From the NCBI GenBank assembly GCA_021804785.1, contig JAJZGY010000021.1, positions 1 to 39,428 on the forward strand: 39,428 bases of DNA, written 5' to 3'. The notes under the pieces are model-generated. The model saw only the letters and a list, made by a program, of their open reading frames with translations, ran no database searches and had not been told where the DNA came from. The position numbers were made by a program, and so were the translations under genes. The DNA comes from Pseudomonadota bacterium. GTDB lineage: Bacteria; Pseudomonadota; Alphaproteobacteria; Micropepsales; Micropepsaceae. Positions 16,268 through 23,531 of this stretch are shown in pieces. Within the stretch, counting starts at the first letter, position 1. Each line of letters opens with the position of its first letter.

Positions 16268-17881
16268 TCACTTGCTTTCGTTGTCCGTCTCACGAATGAA
16301 GGCAACGGCATCAGCGTGTAATTTCTCCGCCGCAGGCTCGTGGACGTAAATCATGTGGCCGGTCTTGTAATAATGATACTGGATGTTCGCCTGCAACCGG
16401 TTCGGTATCGGCAGGTGATGCATTTCATACCAGCCTTCGTAGAAGGGCGTCGCCAGATCGAAATAGCCTCCACCCAGAAACACCTTCAAGTCCGGATCGC
16501 GCTTCATAGTGGCTGCCAGATCAGGCATCACATTGGTGGCGCCGGGGAAGGAGAAGGCCTCATAGGGCTGCTGGTGCTTGAATGACCACCATTTGAAGAC
16601 GTTGATCATCGGCTTGTACGTCATACCTTTGCCGTAATGCAGCACATTGTGCGCATAATAGTTGAAGGCGGATACATAGGCCGAGCTGATGGCTGCGCTC
16701 TGCGGATCGTATTCAGCGCTCTTGCTGAGCGGATCCATCGTGGGTCCAGTAAAGCGTGTGTCGAGGCGACCGGTGGTGAGGTCTTCGGCCTGCAACAGGT
16801 GCTTTTCAAACACGCCACCTGAGATGCGCAGATTTGCCCGCATGATCAGCGACACCGGAAGACCGGTGAATTGATGCAGACGGTTGGCGATGTTGAGCTT
16901 GGCCTGTGGCGACAGGCTTGAGCCCTGGCTCAAAGCGTTAGCGTAGTCGCCCATGGCAAAGGCCTCTGCGGCCTTGATCACCGGCATCAGATGCTGGGGA
17001 TTGCCTGGCAGCACATGATGATACCATGCGGTAGCCGCATAACTGGGCAAGGCCACTTCATAGGGTGTGTCAATGCCAGGATTATTCTGCGGCCCATCAA
17101 TGGACAGATCGAAATTGAGGATCTGGGACAGCAGAATGATGCCGTTCAGATCGATGTTCTTTCTCTGCAGGTACCACGACAGCACTGCCGAACGCGGTGT
17201 TCCGTAGCTTTCTCCGCAGAGATATTTTGGTGAATTCCAGCGATTATATTTGGTGAGGAACTTTTCGATGAAATTCGCGAAGGCATGGGCATCCGGGTCG
17301 ACGCCGTAGAATGCCTTCTCCTTGTTCTTGCCGGCAATGCGAGAGTATCCGGTTCCGGGCGCGTCGATAAACACCATGTCGGTGGCATTGAGGAGGCTGT
17401 TGTTGTTATTTACGATCTTGTAGGGCGCCGCCGGTGTGTGGGTGTGGTCATAGGTCACGACGCGTACCGGGCCAAAGGCACCCATGTGCAGCCACACAGT
17501 CGAAGAACCAGGGCCGCCATTATAGAAGAAGGTGATAGGCCGCGATCCTGGCCTCTCGCCCTTCTTGAAATAGGCGACGTAGAATATCGAGGCTTCGGCG
17601 TCCGGGTTCTTCGCCGCCTCTGCCTTGGATTGGGGGGCGTCATCATAGCCTTGCGCGTGCACGACCAGCGTGCCGGCATGGGCGACATAATCGATCGTGT
17701 GCCCGTTGATTCTGACCGAACCGTCGGTGGTGGTCTCCGTCGGCTGGAAAAAACCGCGGTTCTGGGCTGCGGCAGCTGCCTTGGCGGCTGACGCCTTTGA
17801 CCCTGGGTCCGTACTCGCTGATGCCGAAACAATGGTACCCGCGACCAGCATCGCCGCGGTAATAAGATAGGCCCGTTTCAT
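16268..17881 (-). CDS. Exported S10 family serine carboxypeptidase-like protein B
   Basis: This 537-residue paralogue of protein A has a signal peptide (MKRAYLITAAMLVAGTIVSASAS) and a low-complexity Ala/Lys stretch (about 25-42). The same S10 blocks follow: ITFFYNGGPGSSTVWLHMGAFGP, FIDAPGTGYSRIAGKNKEK, nucleophile Ser225 in GESYGTPRSAVL, Asp in GGGYFDLATPFYEGWYEMHHL and His in YKTGHMIYVHEPA. Large parts match protein A nearly word for word (TGRLDTRFTGPTMDPLS, EYDPQSAAISSAYV), so they arose by tandem duplication. The ATG at 17881 has GAGGGAG just upstream. It is divergent from an Lrp/AsnC regulator, which is likely to control it, and ends at a strong terminator. Confidence 0.88.
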   Translation of the reverse strand: MKRAYLITAAMLVAGTIVSASASTDPGSKASAAKAAAAAQNRGFFQPTETTTDGSVRINGHTIDYVAHAGTLVVHAQGYDDAPQSKAEAAKNPDAEASIFYVAYFKKGERPGSRPITFFYNGGPGSSTVWLHMGAFGPVRVVTYDHTHTPAAPYKIVNNNNSLLNATDMVFIDAPGTGYSRIAGKNKEKAFYGVDPDAHAFANFIEKFLTKYNRWNSPKYLCGESYGTPRSAVLSWYLQRKNIDLNGIILLSQILNFDLSIDGPQNNPGIDTPYEVALPSYAATAWYHHVLPGNPQHLMPVIKAAEAFAMGDYANALSQGSSLSPQAKLNIANRLHQFTGLPVSLIMRANLRISGGVFEKHLLQAEDLTTGRLDTRFTGPTMDPLSKSAEYDPQSAAISSAYVSAFNYYAHNVLHYGKGMTYKPMINVFKWWSFKHQQPYEAFSFPGATNVMPDLAATMKRDPDLKVFLGGGYFDLATPFYEGWYEMHHLPIPNRLQANIQYHYYKTGHMIYVHEPAAEKLHADAVAFIRETDNESK

Positions 17882-18019
17882 GGAAGCTCCCTCTAAGGCA
17901 GGTAAGACGGCCCCCGGGCCCGGCGGGACAAGACGAACGTCCACGAAGGCTTGCCACGGCGTATCGGACTGCGGGAGTTACGCCCCTTGGCCCGGTTTTA
18001 CGGGAGGCCTTCTGTTCCT

Positions 18020-18090
18020 GGCAAATGAATTTGCCCCCATTGATGGCCGATCCGCCTCCCCTCACGGTATCGTGACGCTGGAATTTGCCC
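18020..18090. promoter_or_regulatory. Candidate Lrp-type operators in the peptidase/regulator gap
   Basis: The perfect palindrome GGCAAAT-ga-ATTTGCC lies at 18020-18035. The ten bases GAATTTGCCC from its right half (18027-18036) are repeated exactly at 18081-18090, 54 bp or about five helical turns away. An AT-centred palindrome with same-face repeats is what Lrp/AsnC octamers tend to bind. The binding itself is inferred. Confidence 0.4.
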
Positions 18091-18150
18091 GCTGTAGCCT
18101 CCACAATGCCTGCGAAAGAGCCCTCTCTGCCCCCAAGGCCACACTGCCCT

Positions 18151-18567
18151 ATGGATGAAAAGGACCATCAGCTCATTTCGCTGTTGCGGGATAATGCGCG
18201 GCGGCCAATTTCTGCTCTGGCGAGCGCGCTGGGGGTCTCCCGCGGAACGGTGCAGAATCGCATCGACCGGCTCCTGGCAGACGGACGCATTCTCGGGTTT
18301 ACCATACGGCTGCGTCCGGATGTGCAGCACATGGCGATCCGCGCCATCACCCTTGTGGAAGTGGAGGGTGAGCGCACGGATCGCATCATCAAGGACTTGC
18401 GCGGCTATCCAGAGGTGCATGCGGTTCACACCACCAATGGTCGCTGGGACCTTGTTCTCGAACTCGAGACCGACACGCTTGAGGCCTTTGATCTGGCGCT
18501 GCGGCGAATCCGTGAAGTCAAAGGCATCGCCAATTCGGAGACCAGTCTCCTCTTATCCAGTTTTTAG
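18151..18567 (+). CDS. Lrp/AsnC family transcription regulator
   Basis: This 138-residue regulator has the AsnC-type HTH at the N-terminus (about 2-60: DEKDHQLISLLRDNARRPISALASALGVSRGTVQNRIDRLL, DGRILGFTIRL) and an RAM/ligand-binding domain (about 65-135: AITLVEVEGE, YPEVHAVHTTNGRWDLVLELE). Lrp-family proteins sense amino acids or related small molecules and form dimers to octamers. I chose the ATG at 18151 because the domain starts there; in-frame starts at 18106 and 18085 would add a Pro-rich tail and none has a strong ribosome site. It is divergent from S10 peptidase B and 92 nt ahead of a crotonase gene, so peptide or amino-acid control of peptidase B is a reasonable guess. Confidence 0.85.
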   Translation: MDEKDHQLISLLRDNARRPISALASALGVSRGTVQNRIDRLLADGRILGFTIRLRPDVQHMAIRAITLVEVEGERTDRIIKDLRGYPEVHAVHTTNGRWDLVLELETDTLEAFDLALRRIREVKGIANSETSLLLSSF

Positions 18568-18659
18568 CGGAACCGTCACAGCAGTCCCGCAGTGCCTCTT
18601 GCGCCGCCGCGAGGGCCACCTCACACTCTGGCGTGAAGGCTATTTAAGGAGAAGCGGTC

Positions 18660-19466
18660 ATGAGCGATCGCGTCGTGGTAGATCTGAAAGACGGCGTTGC
18701 CGACGTGCGCATGGTGCGCGCCGATAAAATGAATGCTCTCGACACGGCAATGTTTGATGCCCTGATCGAAACCGGCGAACGGCTAAAGCACGAAGCGGGC
18801 GTGCGCGCCGTGGTCCTTTCAGGCGATGGCCGGGGATTCTGCGCCGGCCTGGATATGGGTAATTTTGCCAAGATGGCCAGCGGCGAGCGCAAGGGCACCG
18901 AAGGGCTCGTTGATCTGCCACGGACGGCAGCTGGTGCCAATCGCGCCCAGCAGGCGTGCTATGTCTGGCGCGAGGTTCCGGTTCCGGTGATTGCAGCGGT
19001 GCATGGCGTTGCCTTCGGCGGAGGGCTCCAGGTGGCACTCGGCGCAGATCTGCGCTTTGTTACCGCCGATGCCAAACTGTCGGTGATGGAGATCAAGTGG
19101 GGTCTCGTCCCGGATATGGCGGGAATGGCACTGCTGCGCCGGCTCGTTCGCGATGATGTCGCGCGCGAACTCACATTCAGTGGTCGGACCGTGCTGGGTG
19201 AGGAGGCGGTGAGGATCGGGCTTGCGACCCGCCTCTGTGCGGATCCACGCGCAGAGGCACTGACCTTTGCCAAGCTGATCGCCAACCAGAATCCCGATGC
19301 GATCCGGGCTGGCAAACGTCTGCTCAATCTGTCTGTCGAGGCTGATGCCAAGGAGATCTTCAGGGCCGAGACGACCGAGCAGGTGGCCCTGATCGGTTCT
19401 CCCAACCAGGTTGAAGCGGTGATGGCCAATCTCCAAAAGCGCGCACCCCGCTTTGTTGACGGCTGA
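18660..19466 (+). CDS. Crotonase/enoyl-CoA hydratase family protein
   Basis: This 268-residue protein has the crotonase fold. Two oxyanion-hole blocks are clear: KMNALDTAM with GRGFCAGLDM, and AAVHGVAFGGGLQVALGADLRF. At the catalytic positions, Glu144 and Asp152 (EIKWGLVPD) are kept with the spacing of dienoyl-CoA isomerase. The first acid (Glu in hydratase, Asp in dienoyl-CoA isomerase) is Gln124 here, so simple hydratase activity is doubtful and an isomerase-like or other reaction is possible. An AAGGAG lies upstream of the ATG at the expected distance. It is near, but not in, the acyl-CoA dehydrogenase operon on the other strand. Confidence 0.85.
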   Translation: MSDRVVVDLKDGVADVRMVRADKMNALDTAMFDALIETGERLKHEAGVRAVVLSGDGRGFCAGLDMGNFAKMASGERKGTEGLVDLPRTAAGANRAQQACYVWREVPVPVIAAVHGVAFGGGLQVALGADLRFVTADAKLSVMEIKWGLVPDMAGMALLRRLVRDDVARELTFSGRTVLGEEAVRIGLATRLCADPRAEALTFAKLIANQNPDAIRAGKRLLNLSVEADAKEIFRAETTEQVALIGSPNQVEAVMANLQKRAPRFVDG

Positions 19467-19608
19467 CCCCGCTTCCCTGTCGGGGCGAGCTTCATCACGC
19501 CATTCGCGTCAGAAGACAACCGCGCGGACCGCTCCATATCCGCGTGCTCCGTCGCTGCGCCGAGCCCTGCCAGAACTGCTGGGGCCTAAACCACGCTTTA
19601 TAGATGGC

Positions 19609-19672
19609 GAGAGAGCCTGCACCGCGGCTTTACGGACGCAGAATTTGCCCTTAAGTTGCCGCAGGCTCTCTC
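19609..19672. repeat. Long-loop inverted repeat in the leader of the 93-residue gene
   Basis: GAGAGAGCCTGC (19609-19620) and GCAGGCTCTCTC (19661-19672) form a perfect 12-bp stem around a 40-nt insert that can fold further. The right arm ends 18 nt before the ATG at 19691 and is followed by TATATACGGG, not a T-run, so it is not a standard terminator. It could be a leader RNA structure that controls translation or mRNA stability, or an operator pair. Confidence 0.5.
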
Positions 19673-19690
19673 TATATACGGGACGAAACG

Positions 19691-19972
19691 ATGAAGTACG
19701 GGATCGATTATCGCTATCTTAAGAAGGGTGCCACCAAGGCCGTGGACAATACTTCTATGGCACGGCCGGTGGACGTCGAAATCGACGAGGCGCAATTCGC
19801 GCTGATCCCGAATGTCGGCGATTATGTCGACCTGCCGGGCGAAAATGATTTTCGTAACATCCCGTGCCGCGGCAAGGTTTTACGCCGGCTGTTCCAGTAC
19901 AAGCTGGGTTATTGCTACGTCCAGATTCTAGTCCAGGAGATCGATGAGGACTGGTCCAGCCTCTGGGGCTAG
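19691..19972 (+). CDS. Unrecognised 93-residue protein
   Basis: I do not recognise this protein. It starts MKYGIDYRYLKKGATKAVDN and has 93 residues, no signal peptide, no membrane segment and two Cys (in IPCRGKV and GYCYV). The middle (ARPVDVEIDEAQFALIPNVGDYVDLP) and the end (RGKVLRRLFQYKLGYCYVQILVQEIDEDWSSLWG) look like alternating beta strands with a basic central loop, which would fit a small beta-barrel, perhaps nucleic-acid binding. A weak GGGACG purine stretch precedes the ATG. The codon use looks like that of its neighbours. It is flanked by the leader hairpin upstream and converges with the acyl-CoA dehydrogenase gene 22 nt downstream, so it is a single-gene unit. Confidence 0.7.
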   Translation: MKYGIDYRYLKKGATKAVDNTSMARPVDVEIDEAQFALIPNVGDYVDLPGENDFRNIPCRGKVLRRLFQYKLGYCYVQILVQEIDEDWSSLWG

Positions 19973-19994
19973 ACCAATCCTCCCGCTGCCGGAT

Positions 19995-21131
19995 CTAATA
20001 ACCCATTAGCCGGGCATAGCGATCACGGTGAAAGGCGGGGCTCCCATAGGTTGCCTCGCTAACCCGTGCGCGCTTGAGATAAAGACCTGCGTCATGGGCG
20101 TCGGTCATACCGATGCCGCCATGCATCTGTACCATTTCATTGGAAACCAGATGCACAAGATCCCCGGCGCGTGCCTTGGCCAAGGAGCACAGCGCCGGCA
20201 CATCGGTACTGCCGCGGTCACATGCAATTAAGGCGGCTTCAACACAGGAGCGAGTCAATTCCAGCTCCGTGTACATCCGCGCAGCACGGTGCTGCAGCAC
20301 CTGGAACGCGCCGATCAGCTGGCCGAACTGGGTCCGGGTCTTGAGGTAGTCCAGCGTAACCTCAAAGCTCTGGGCCGCATGACCAAGCATTTCAGCGGCG
20401 AGGCCGGCGCGAGAACGGTCCAAGATGGCGTCGAGCACACCAAAGCCTTTATCCACCTCACCCAGCACTGTATCTAAAGTCACGTCAACATCGCGGAACT
20501 GAAGACGCGCAGCGGCGCGACTGTCGGCCATATGCAGGGGTGTGCGAACCACGCCAGGGTGGTTTCCCGGAACAAGAAACAGGGTGACACCGTTCTCATC
20601 GCCCGCCTTGCCCGAGGTTCGAGCAGCCACAACCAGAATGTCGGCGACTGCACCATCGACAACAAAACTCTTGGTTCCGCTGAGCACAAAGCCGGCACCC
20701 GCCCGGCGCGCCGTCAGCGCCACGCGCCTCGGCGCGTGATGGGCACCTTCATCCACGGCAAGGGCCCCGAGCGCCTCGCCAGCGGCAAATTTGGGCAACC
20801 ACTCGCCCTTTTGCCTGTCATTGCCGGCCAGAAGCAACGCGGTGGCCGCGACAAGAGCGGTCGATAGAAGAGGGGACGCCGTGAGTGTGCGTCCGGTCTC
20901 TTCGAGTACCAGTCCGATGCTCAGAAAATCCAGTCCGCTGCCACCATAGCTTTCCGGAATGAGGATTCCGGCCCAGCCCATCTCGCACATCTGCCGCCAC
21001 AGGTTGCGATCAAAGCCCTCGCGATTGGCGCTATCGCGCAGCGCTCGAAACGCCGTGACGGGTGCTACCTCGCGCGTCCAATTCTTTGCTGCCTCTTGCA
21101 GCATCACCTGTTCTTCACTGAGCACGGCCAT
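19995..21131 (-). CDS. Acyl-CoA dehydrogenase, small-subunit type (lacks catalytic Glu)
   Basis: This 378-residue protein has the acyl-CoA dehydrogenase fold: helical N-domain (IPESYGGSGLDFLSIGLVLEETGR), central beta-domain (about 125-230: LSGTKSFVVDGAVADILVVAAR) and C-terminal helices (SRAGLAAEMLGHAAQ, YLKTRTQFGQLIGAFQVLQHRAARM, MHGGIGMTDAHDAGLYLKRA). The place of the usual catalytic Glu loop (YEGT or IEGGTSE) near the C-terminus has only YGSPAFHRDRYARL, so the active base seems absent. It starts 11 nt after the other dehydrogenase gene. Pairs of this kind form hetero-oligomers such as PimC/PimD or ChsE1/ChsE2, in which one partner holds the base. Confidence 0.87.
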   Translation of the reverse strand: MAVLSEEQVMLQEAAKNWTREVAPVTAFRALRDSANREGFDRNLWRQMCEMGWAGILIPESYGGSGLDFLSIGLVLEETGRTLTASPLLSTALVAATALLLAGNDRQKGEWLPKFAAGEALGALAVDEGAHHAPRRVALTARRAGAGFVLSGTKSFVVDGAVADILVVAARTSGKAGDENGVTLFLVPGNHPGVVRTPLHMADSRAAARLQFRDVDVTLDTVLGEVDKGFGVLDAILDRSRAGLAAEMLGHAAQSFEVTLDYLKTRTQFGQLIGAFQVLQHRAARMYTELELTRSCVEAALIACDRGSTDVPALCSLAKARAGDLVHLVSNEMVQMHGGIGMTDAHDAGLYLKRARVSEATYGSPAFHRDRYARLMGY

Positions 21132-21142
21132 GATGCCACCTA

Positions 21143-22345
21143 TTATTGATGATCCATGAGCCCAAGCACGCGCTTGGCCACGACATTAAGGTTGATCTCG
21201 CTGGTACCGCCTTCGATCGAATTGCCCTTGGACCGCAGCATGTCGCGCATGGCCTGGACTTCAGCCGGGCCGAAGCCCTCGCCCTCCCAGCCCAGTCCCT
21301 GATAGCCCATGGCCTCCACCAAGAGCTCGCAGCGTTCCTGATTGAGCCGTGCAGCGGCGTATTTGAGGATCGAGACCGCCGGGCTAGGACCATTGGCGGT
21401 TTTGGCCTCATCGGCTAGCCGCCTGACCGTCAACGCAAAGGCACGGGCCTGCATGCGATGCTCGGCGATGCGCGCCCTCAGATCGCCATCGTCAATGCGC
21501 CCATCCACTTCACCGACATATTTCTTGGCCACATCCTCGAGCTCGAGACCGCCCCCAAAGCCGCTGCCAAATCCGCCCGCCGAGATATTCTGGCGCTCAT
21601 ACTGCAGCAGCCGCTTGGCAATCTCCCAGCCGCCGTTTAACCGGCCGACCAGATTCTCCTTAGGAACTTTGACATCGGTGAAAAAGGTTTCGCAGAACGG
21701 GGAGGAGCCGCTGATCAGGCGGATGGGACGTGCCTCCACTCCCGGTGTCGCCATGTCAAAAAGGATGAACGAGATCCCCTCATGCTTTTTGCTGGTATCG
21801 GTGCGCACCAGGCAAAAAATCCAGTCCGCCTGGTCGGCATAGGATGTCCAGATCTTCTGGCCATTGATCAGATAATGGTCGCCACGGTCCTCACAGCGCG
21901 TACGCAGCCCGGCCAGGTCGGAGCCGGCTCCAGGTTCCGAATAACCCTGACACCAGCGGATTTCCCCGCGCACAATCTTGGGCAGATGCTCGCGCTTTTG
22001 CTGTTCATTGCCATATTCAAGCAGGACCGGCCCCAGCATCCAAAGTCCGAAGGACAGCAATGGTGCGGCTGCGCCGATGCGGCGCATTTCACTGTCCAAA
22101 ACCTTGGCTTCATCGCGCGACAGCCCGCCGCCGCCATAAGCCTTGGGCCAAGTTGGCGCCGTCCAGCCTTTCGCCGCCATACGCTCAAGCCAGAGCTTGG
22201 CCTCAGGGTTTTTGTATGTCTGACGACGTCCGCCCCAGACCTCTTCACCCTGGGCGGGTCGGCCCGAGGTGCCGCGCATGGACGGGGGGCAGTTGGCATC
22301 AAGCCAGCTCCGTACCTCGCTGCGAAAACTTTCCAGATCGCTCAT
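21143..22345 (-). CDS. Acyl-CoA dehydrogenase, large-subunit type (catalytic)
   Basis: This 400-residue FAD enzyme oxidises acyl-CoA to enoyl-CoA. Motifs are GYSEPGAGSDLAGLRTRCEDRGDHYLINGQKIWTS split over the FAD/substrate domain, DWIFCLVRTDT, and the C-terminal SIEGGTSEINLNVVAKRVLG with the likely base Glu378. The sequence resembles large subunits of pimeloyl-CoA-type dehydrogenases. I chose the ATG at 22345 because GGAGGT lies 5 nt upstream; the frame runs 7 codons further to 22366 without a better site. It is first in a two-gene operon with the small-subunit type, and divergent from threonine aldolase across a 133-bp gap. The preferred acyl chain cannot be told from sequence; dicarboxylic or branched acyl-CoA are options. 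Confidence 0.9.
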   Translation of the reverse strand: MSDLESFRSEVRSWLDANCPPSMRGTSGRPAQGEEVWGGRRQTYKNPEAKLWLERMAAKGWTAPTWPKAYGGGGLSRDEAKVLDSEMRRIGAAAPLLSFGLWMLGPVLLEYGNEQQKREHLPKIVRGEIRWCQGYSEPGAGSDLAGLRTRCEDRGDHYLINGQKIWTSYADQADWIFCLVRTDTSKKHEGISFILFDMATPGVEARPIRLISGSSPFCETFFTDVKVPKENLVGRLNGGWEIAKRLLQYERQNISAGGFGSGFGGGLELEDVAKKYVGEVDGRIDDGDLRARIAEHRMQARAFALTVRRLADEAKTANGPSPAVSILKYAAARLNQERCELLVEAMGYQGLGWEGEGFGPAEVQAMRDMLRSKGNSIEGGTSEINLNVVAKRVLGLMDHQ

Positions 22346-22478
22346 CACTGACCTCCGGACGACCATACCACTTCTTCGACGTGAGCCGATTGTGCATCTT
22401 GGCGCAGCTTTGGGAAGAGGGCTGGTCGCAGGATTTGCCAGCCGTTAGGTTGGCGGAGCATTATTTTGATCGACAGCC

Positions 22479-23510
22479 ATGAATTTTGCCAGCGACAACG
22501 CCTATGGCGCTTGCCCCGAAATCCTTGAGGCCGTAGTCCGCAGTGCGGAAGGCAGCCAGCCCTCCTACGGCGAGGACGCCTGCAGCAATCGCCTGCGCGC
22601 CCGCTTGAGTGAGATTTTCGAGCGTGAGGTCTATGCCTTCCCCGTCATCACCGGGACCGCAGCCAATAGTCTGGCGCTGGCGACGCTCTGCCCGCCGCAT
22701 GGCGCGATCTTCTGCCATGAGGAGGCACACATTGCGAGCGACGAGTGTGCCGCGCCGGAATTTTTCACCCATGGCGCCAAGGTGGTCGGCATTGCCGGGG
22801 CGGATGGCAAACTGACCCCAGCCGCGATCACGTCGATGCTGCCGCAATTTTCCCGAGGTGTGCACAGCCCAAAGCCCAGTGTCGTTTCGCTCACTCAACT
22901 GAGCGAGCTCGGGACGGCCTATGATGCTGAGCAGATCGCGCAGATCAGCGAGGTCTGTCGCGACCACGGCCTCTTCCTGCACATGGACGGAGCGCGTTTT
23001 GCCAACGCGCTGGTTGGGCAGAACACCAGCCCATCCGCGCTTTCCTGGCGCGCCGGCGTTGATGTGCTTTCTTTTGGCGCCACCAAGAACGGTGCCCTCA
23101 GTGCCGAATGCGTCATCTTCTTTGATCGCGCTCTGGCCGGAGACTTTGAATACCGCCGCAAGAAGAGCGGGCATCTGATCTCGAAGATGCGCTTCGTCTC
23201 CGCCCAGCTGGAGGCCTATCTGGCCAATGATCTGTGGCTCAAGTCCGCAGCGCGCGCCAACCATCTTGCCACGCAGATGGCCCGCACACTGATGCAGGTT
23301 CAAGGTGCCAGCCTTGCCCACCCAGTTCAGGGCAACCAGATTTTCCTCTATCTGCCGGATCGGAAGGTGGCTCATCTGCGCGCCGGCGGTGCCAAATTCT
23401 ACGACTGGCAGGCGAGCCGCGACGGCCGCACGCTGATCCGCCTGGTCACGAGTTTTGCTACACCCGAGAGCGCCATTCAACAATTTGTCGAACTGGCCCG
23501 TGCGCCCTGA
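22479..23510 (+). CDS. ltaE: Low-specificity L-threonine aldolase
   Basis: This PLP enzyme of 343 residues splits L-threonine or L-allo-threonine to glycine and acetaldehyde. It has fold-type I features: NFASDNAYGACPEILEAV and YGEDACSNRLRARL at the start, VITGTAANSLALATLCPPHGAIFCHEEAHI for cofactor phosphate and stacking, HMDGARFANAL with the Asp that holds the pyridine N, and Lys203 in FGATKNGAL as the Schiff-base lysine. Length and motif order fit LtaE of alphaproteobacteria. The ATG at 22479 starts MNFASDN, the family start. It is a single gene; its 3' end faces the RND pump gene with a 21-nt gap. Confidence 0.93.
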   Translation: MNFASDNAYGACPEILEAVVRSAEGSQPSYGEDACSNRLRARLSEIFEREVYAFPVITGTAANSLALATLCPPHGAIFCHEEAHIASDECAAPEFFTHGAKVVGIAGADGKLTPAAITSMLPQFSRGVHSPKPSVVSLTQLSELGTAYDAEQIAQISEVCRDHGLFLHMDGARFANALVGQNTSPSALSWRAGVDVLSFGATKNGALSAECVIFFDRALAGDFEYRRKKSGHLISKMRFVSAQLEAYLANDLWLKSAARANHLATQMARTLMQVQGASLAHPVQGNQIFLYLPDRKVAHLRAGGAKFYDWQASRDGRTLIRLVTSFATPESAIQQFVELARAP

Positions 23511-23531
23511 GAGGTGCAAGAGGCGGGCCCG

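Noticed and set aside
22461-23519. 352-codon minus-strand frame exactly opposite threonine aldolase
   Set aside because: It mirrors ltaE over its whole length; ltaE has all PLP motifs.
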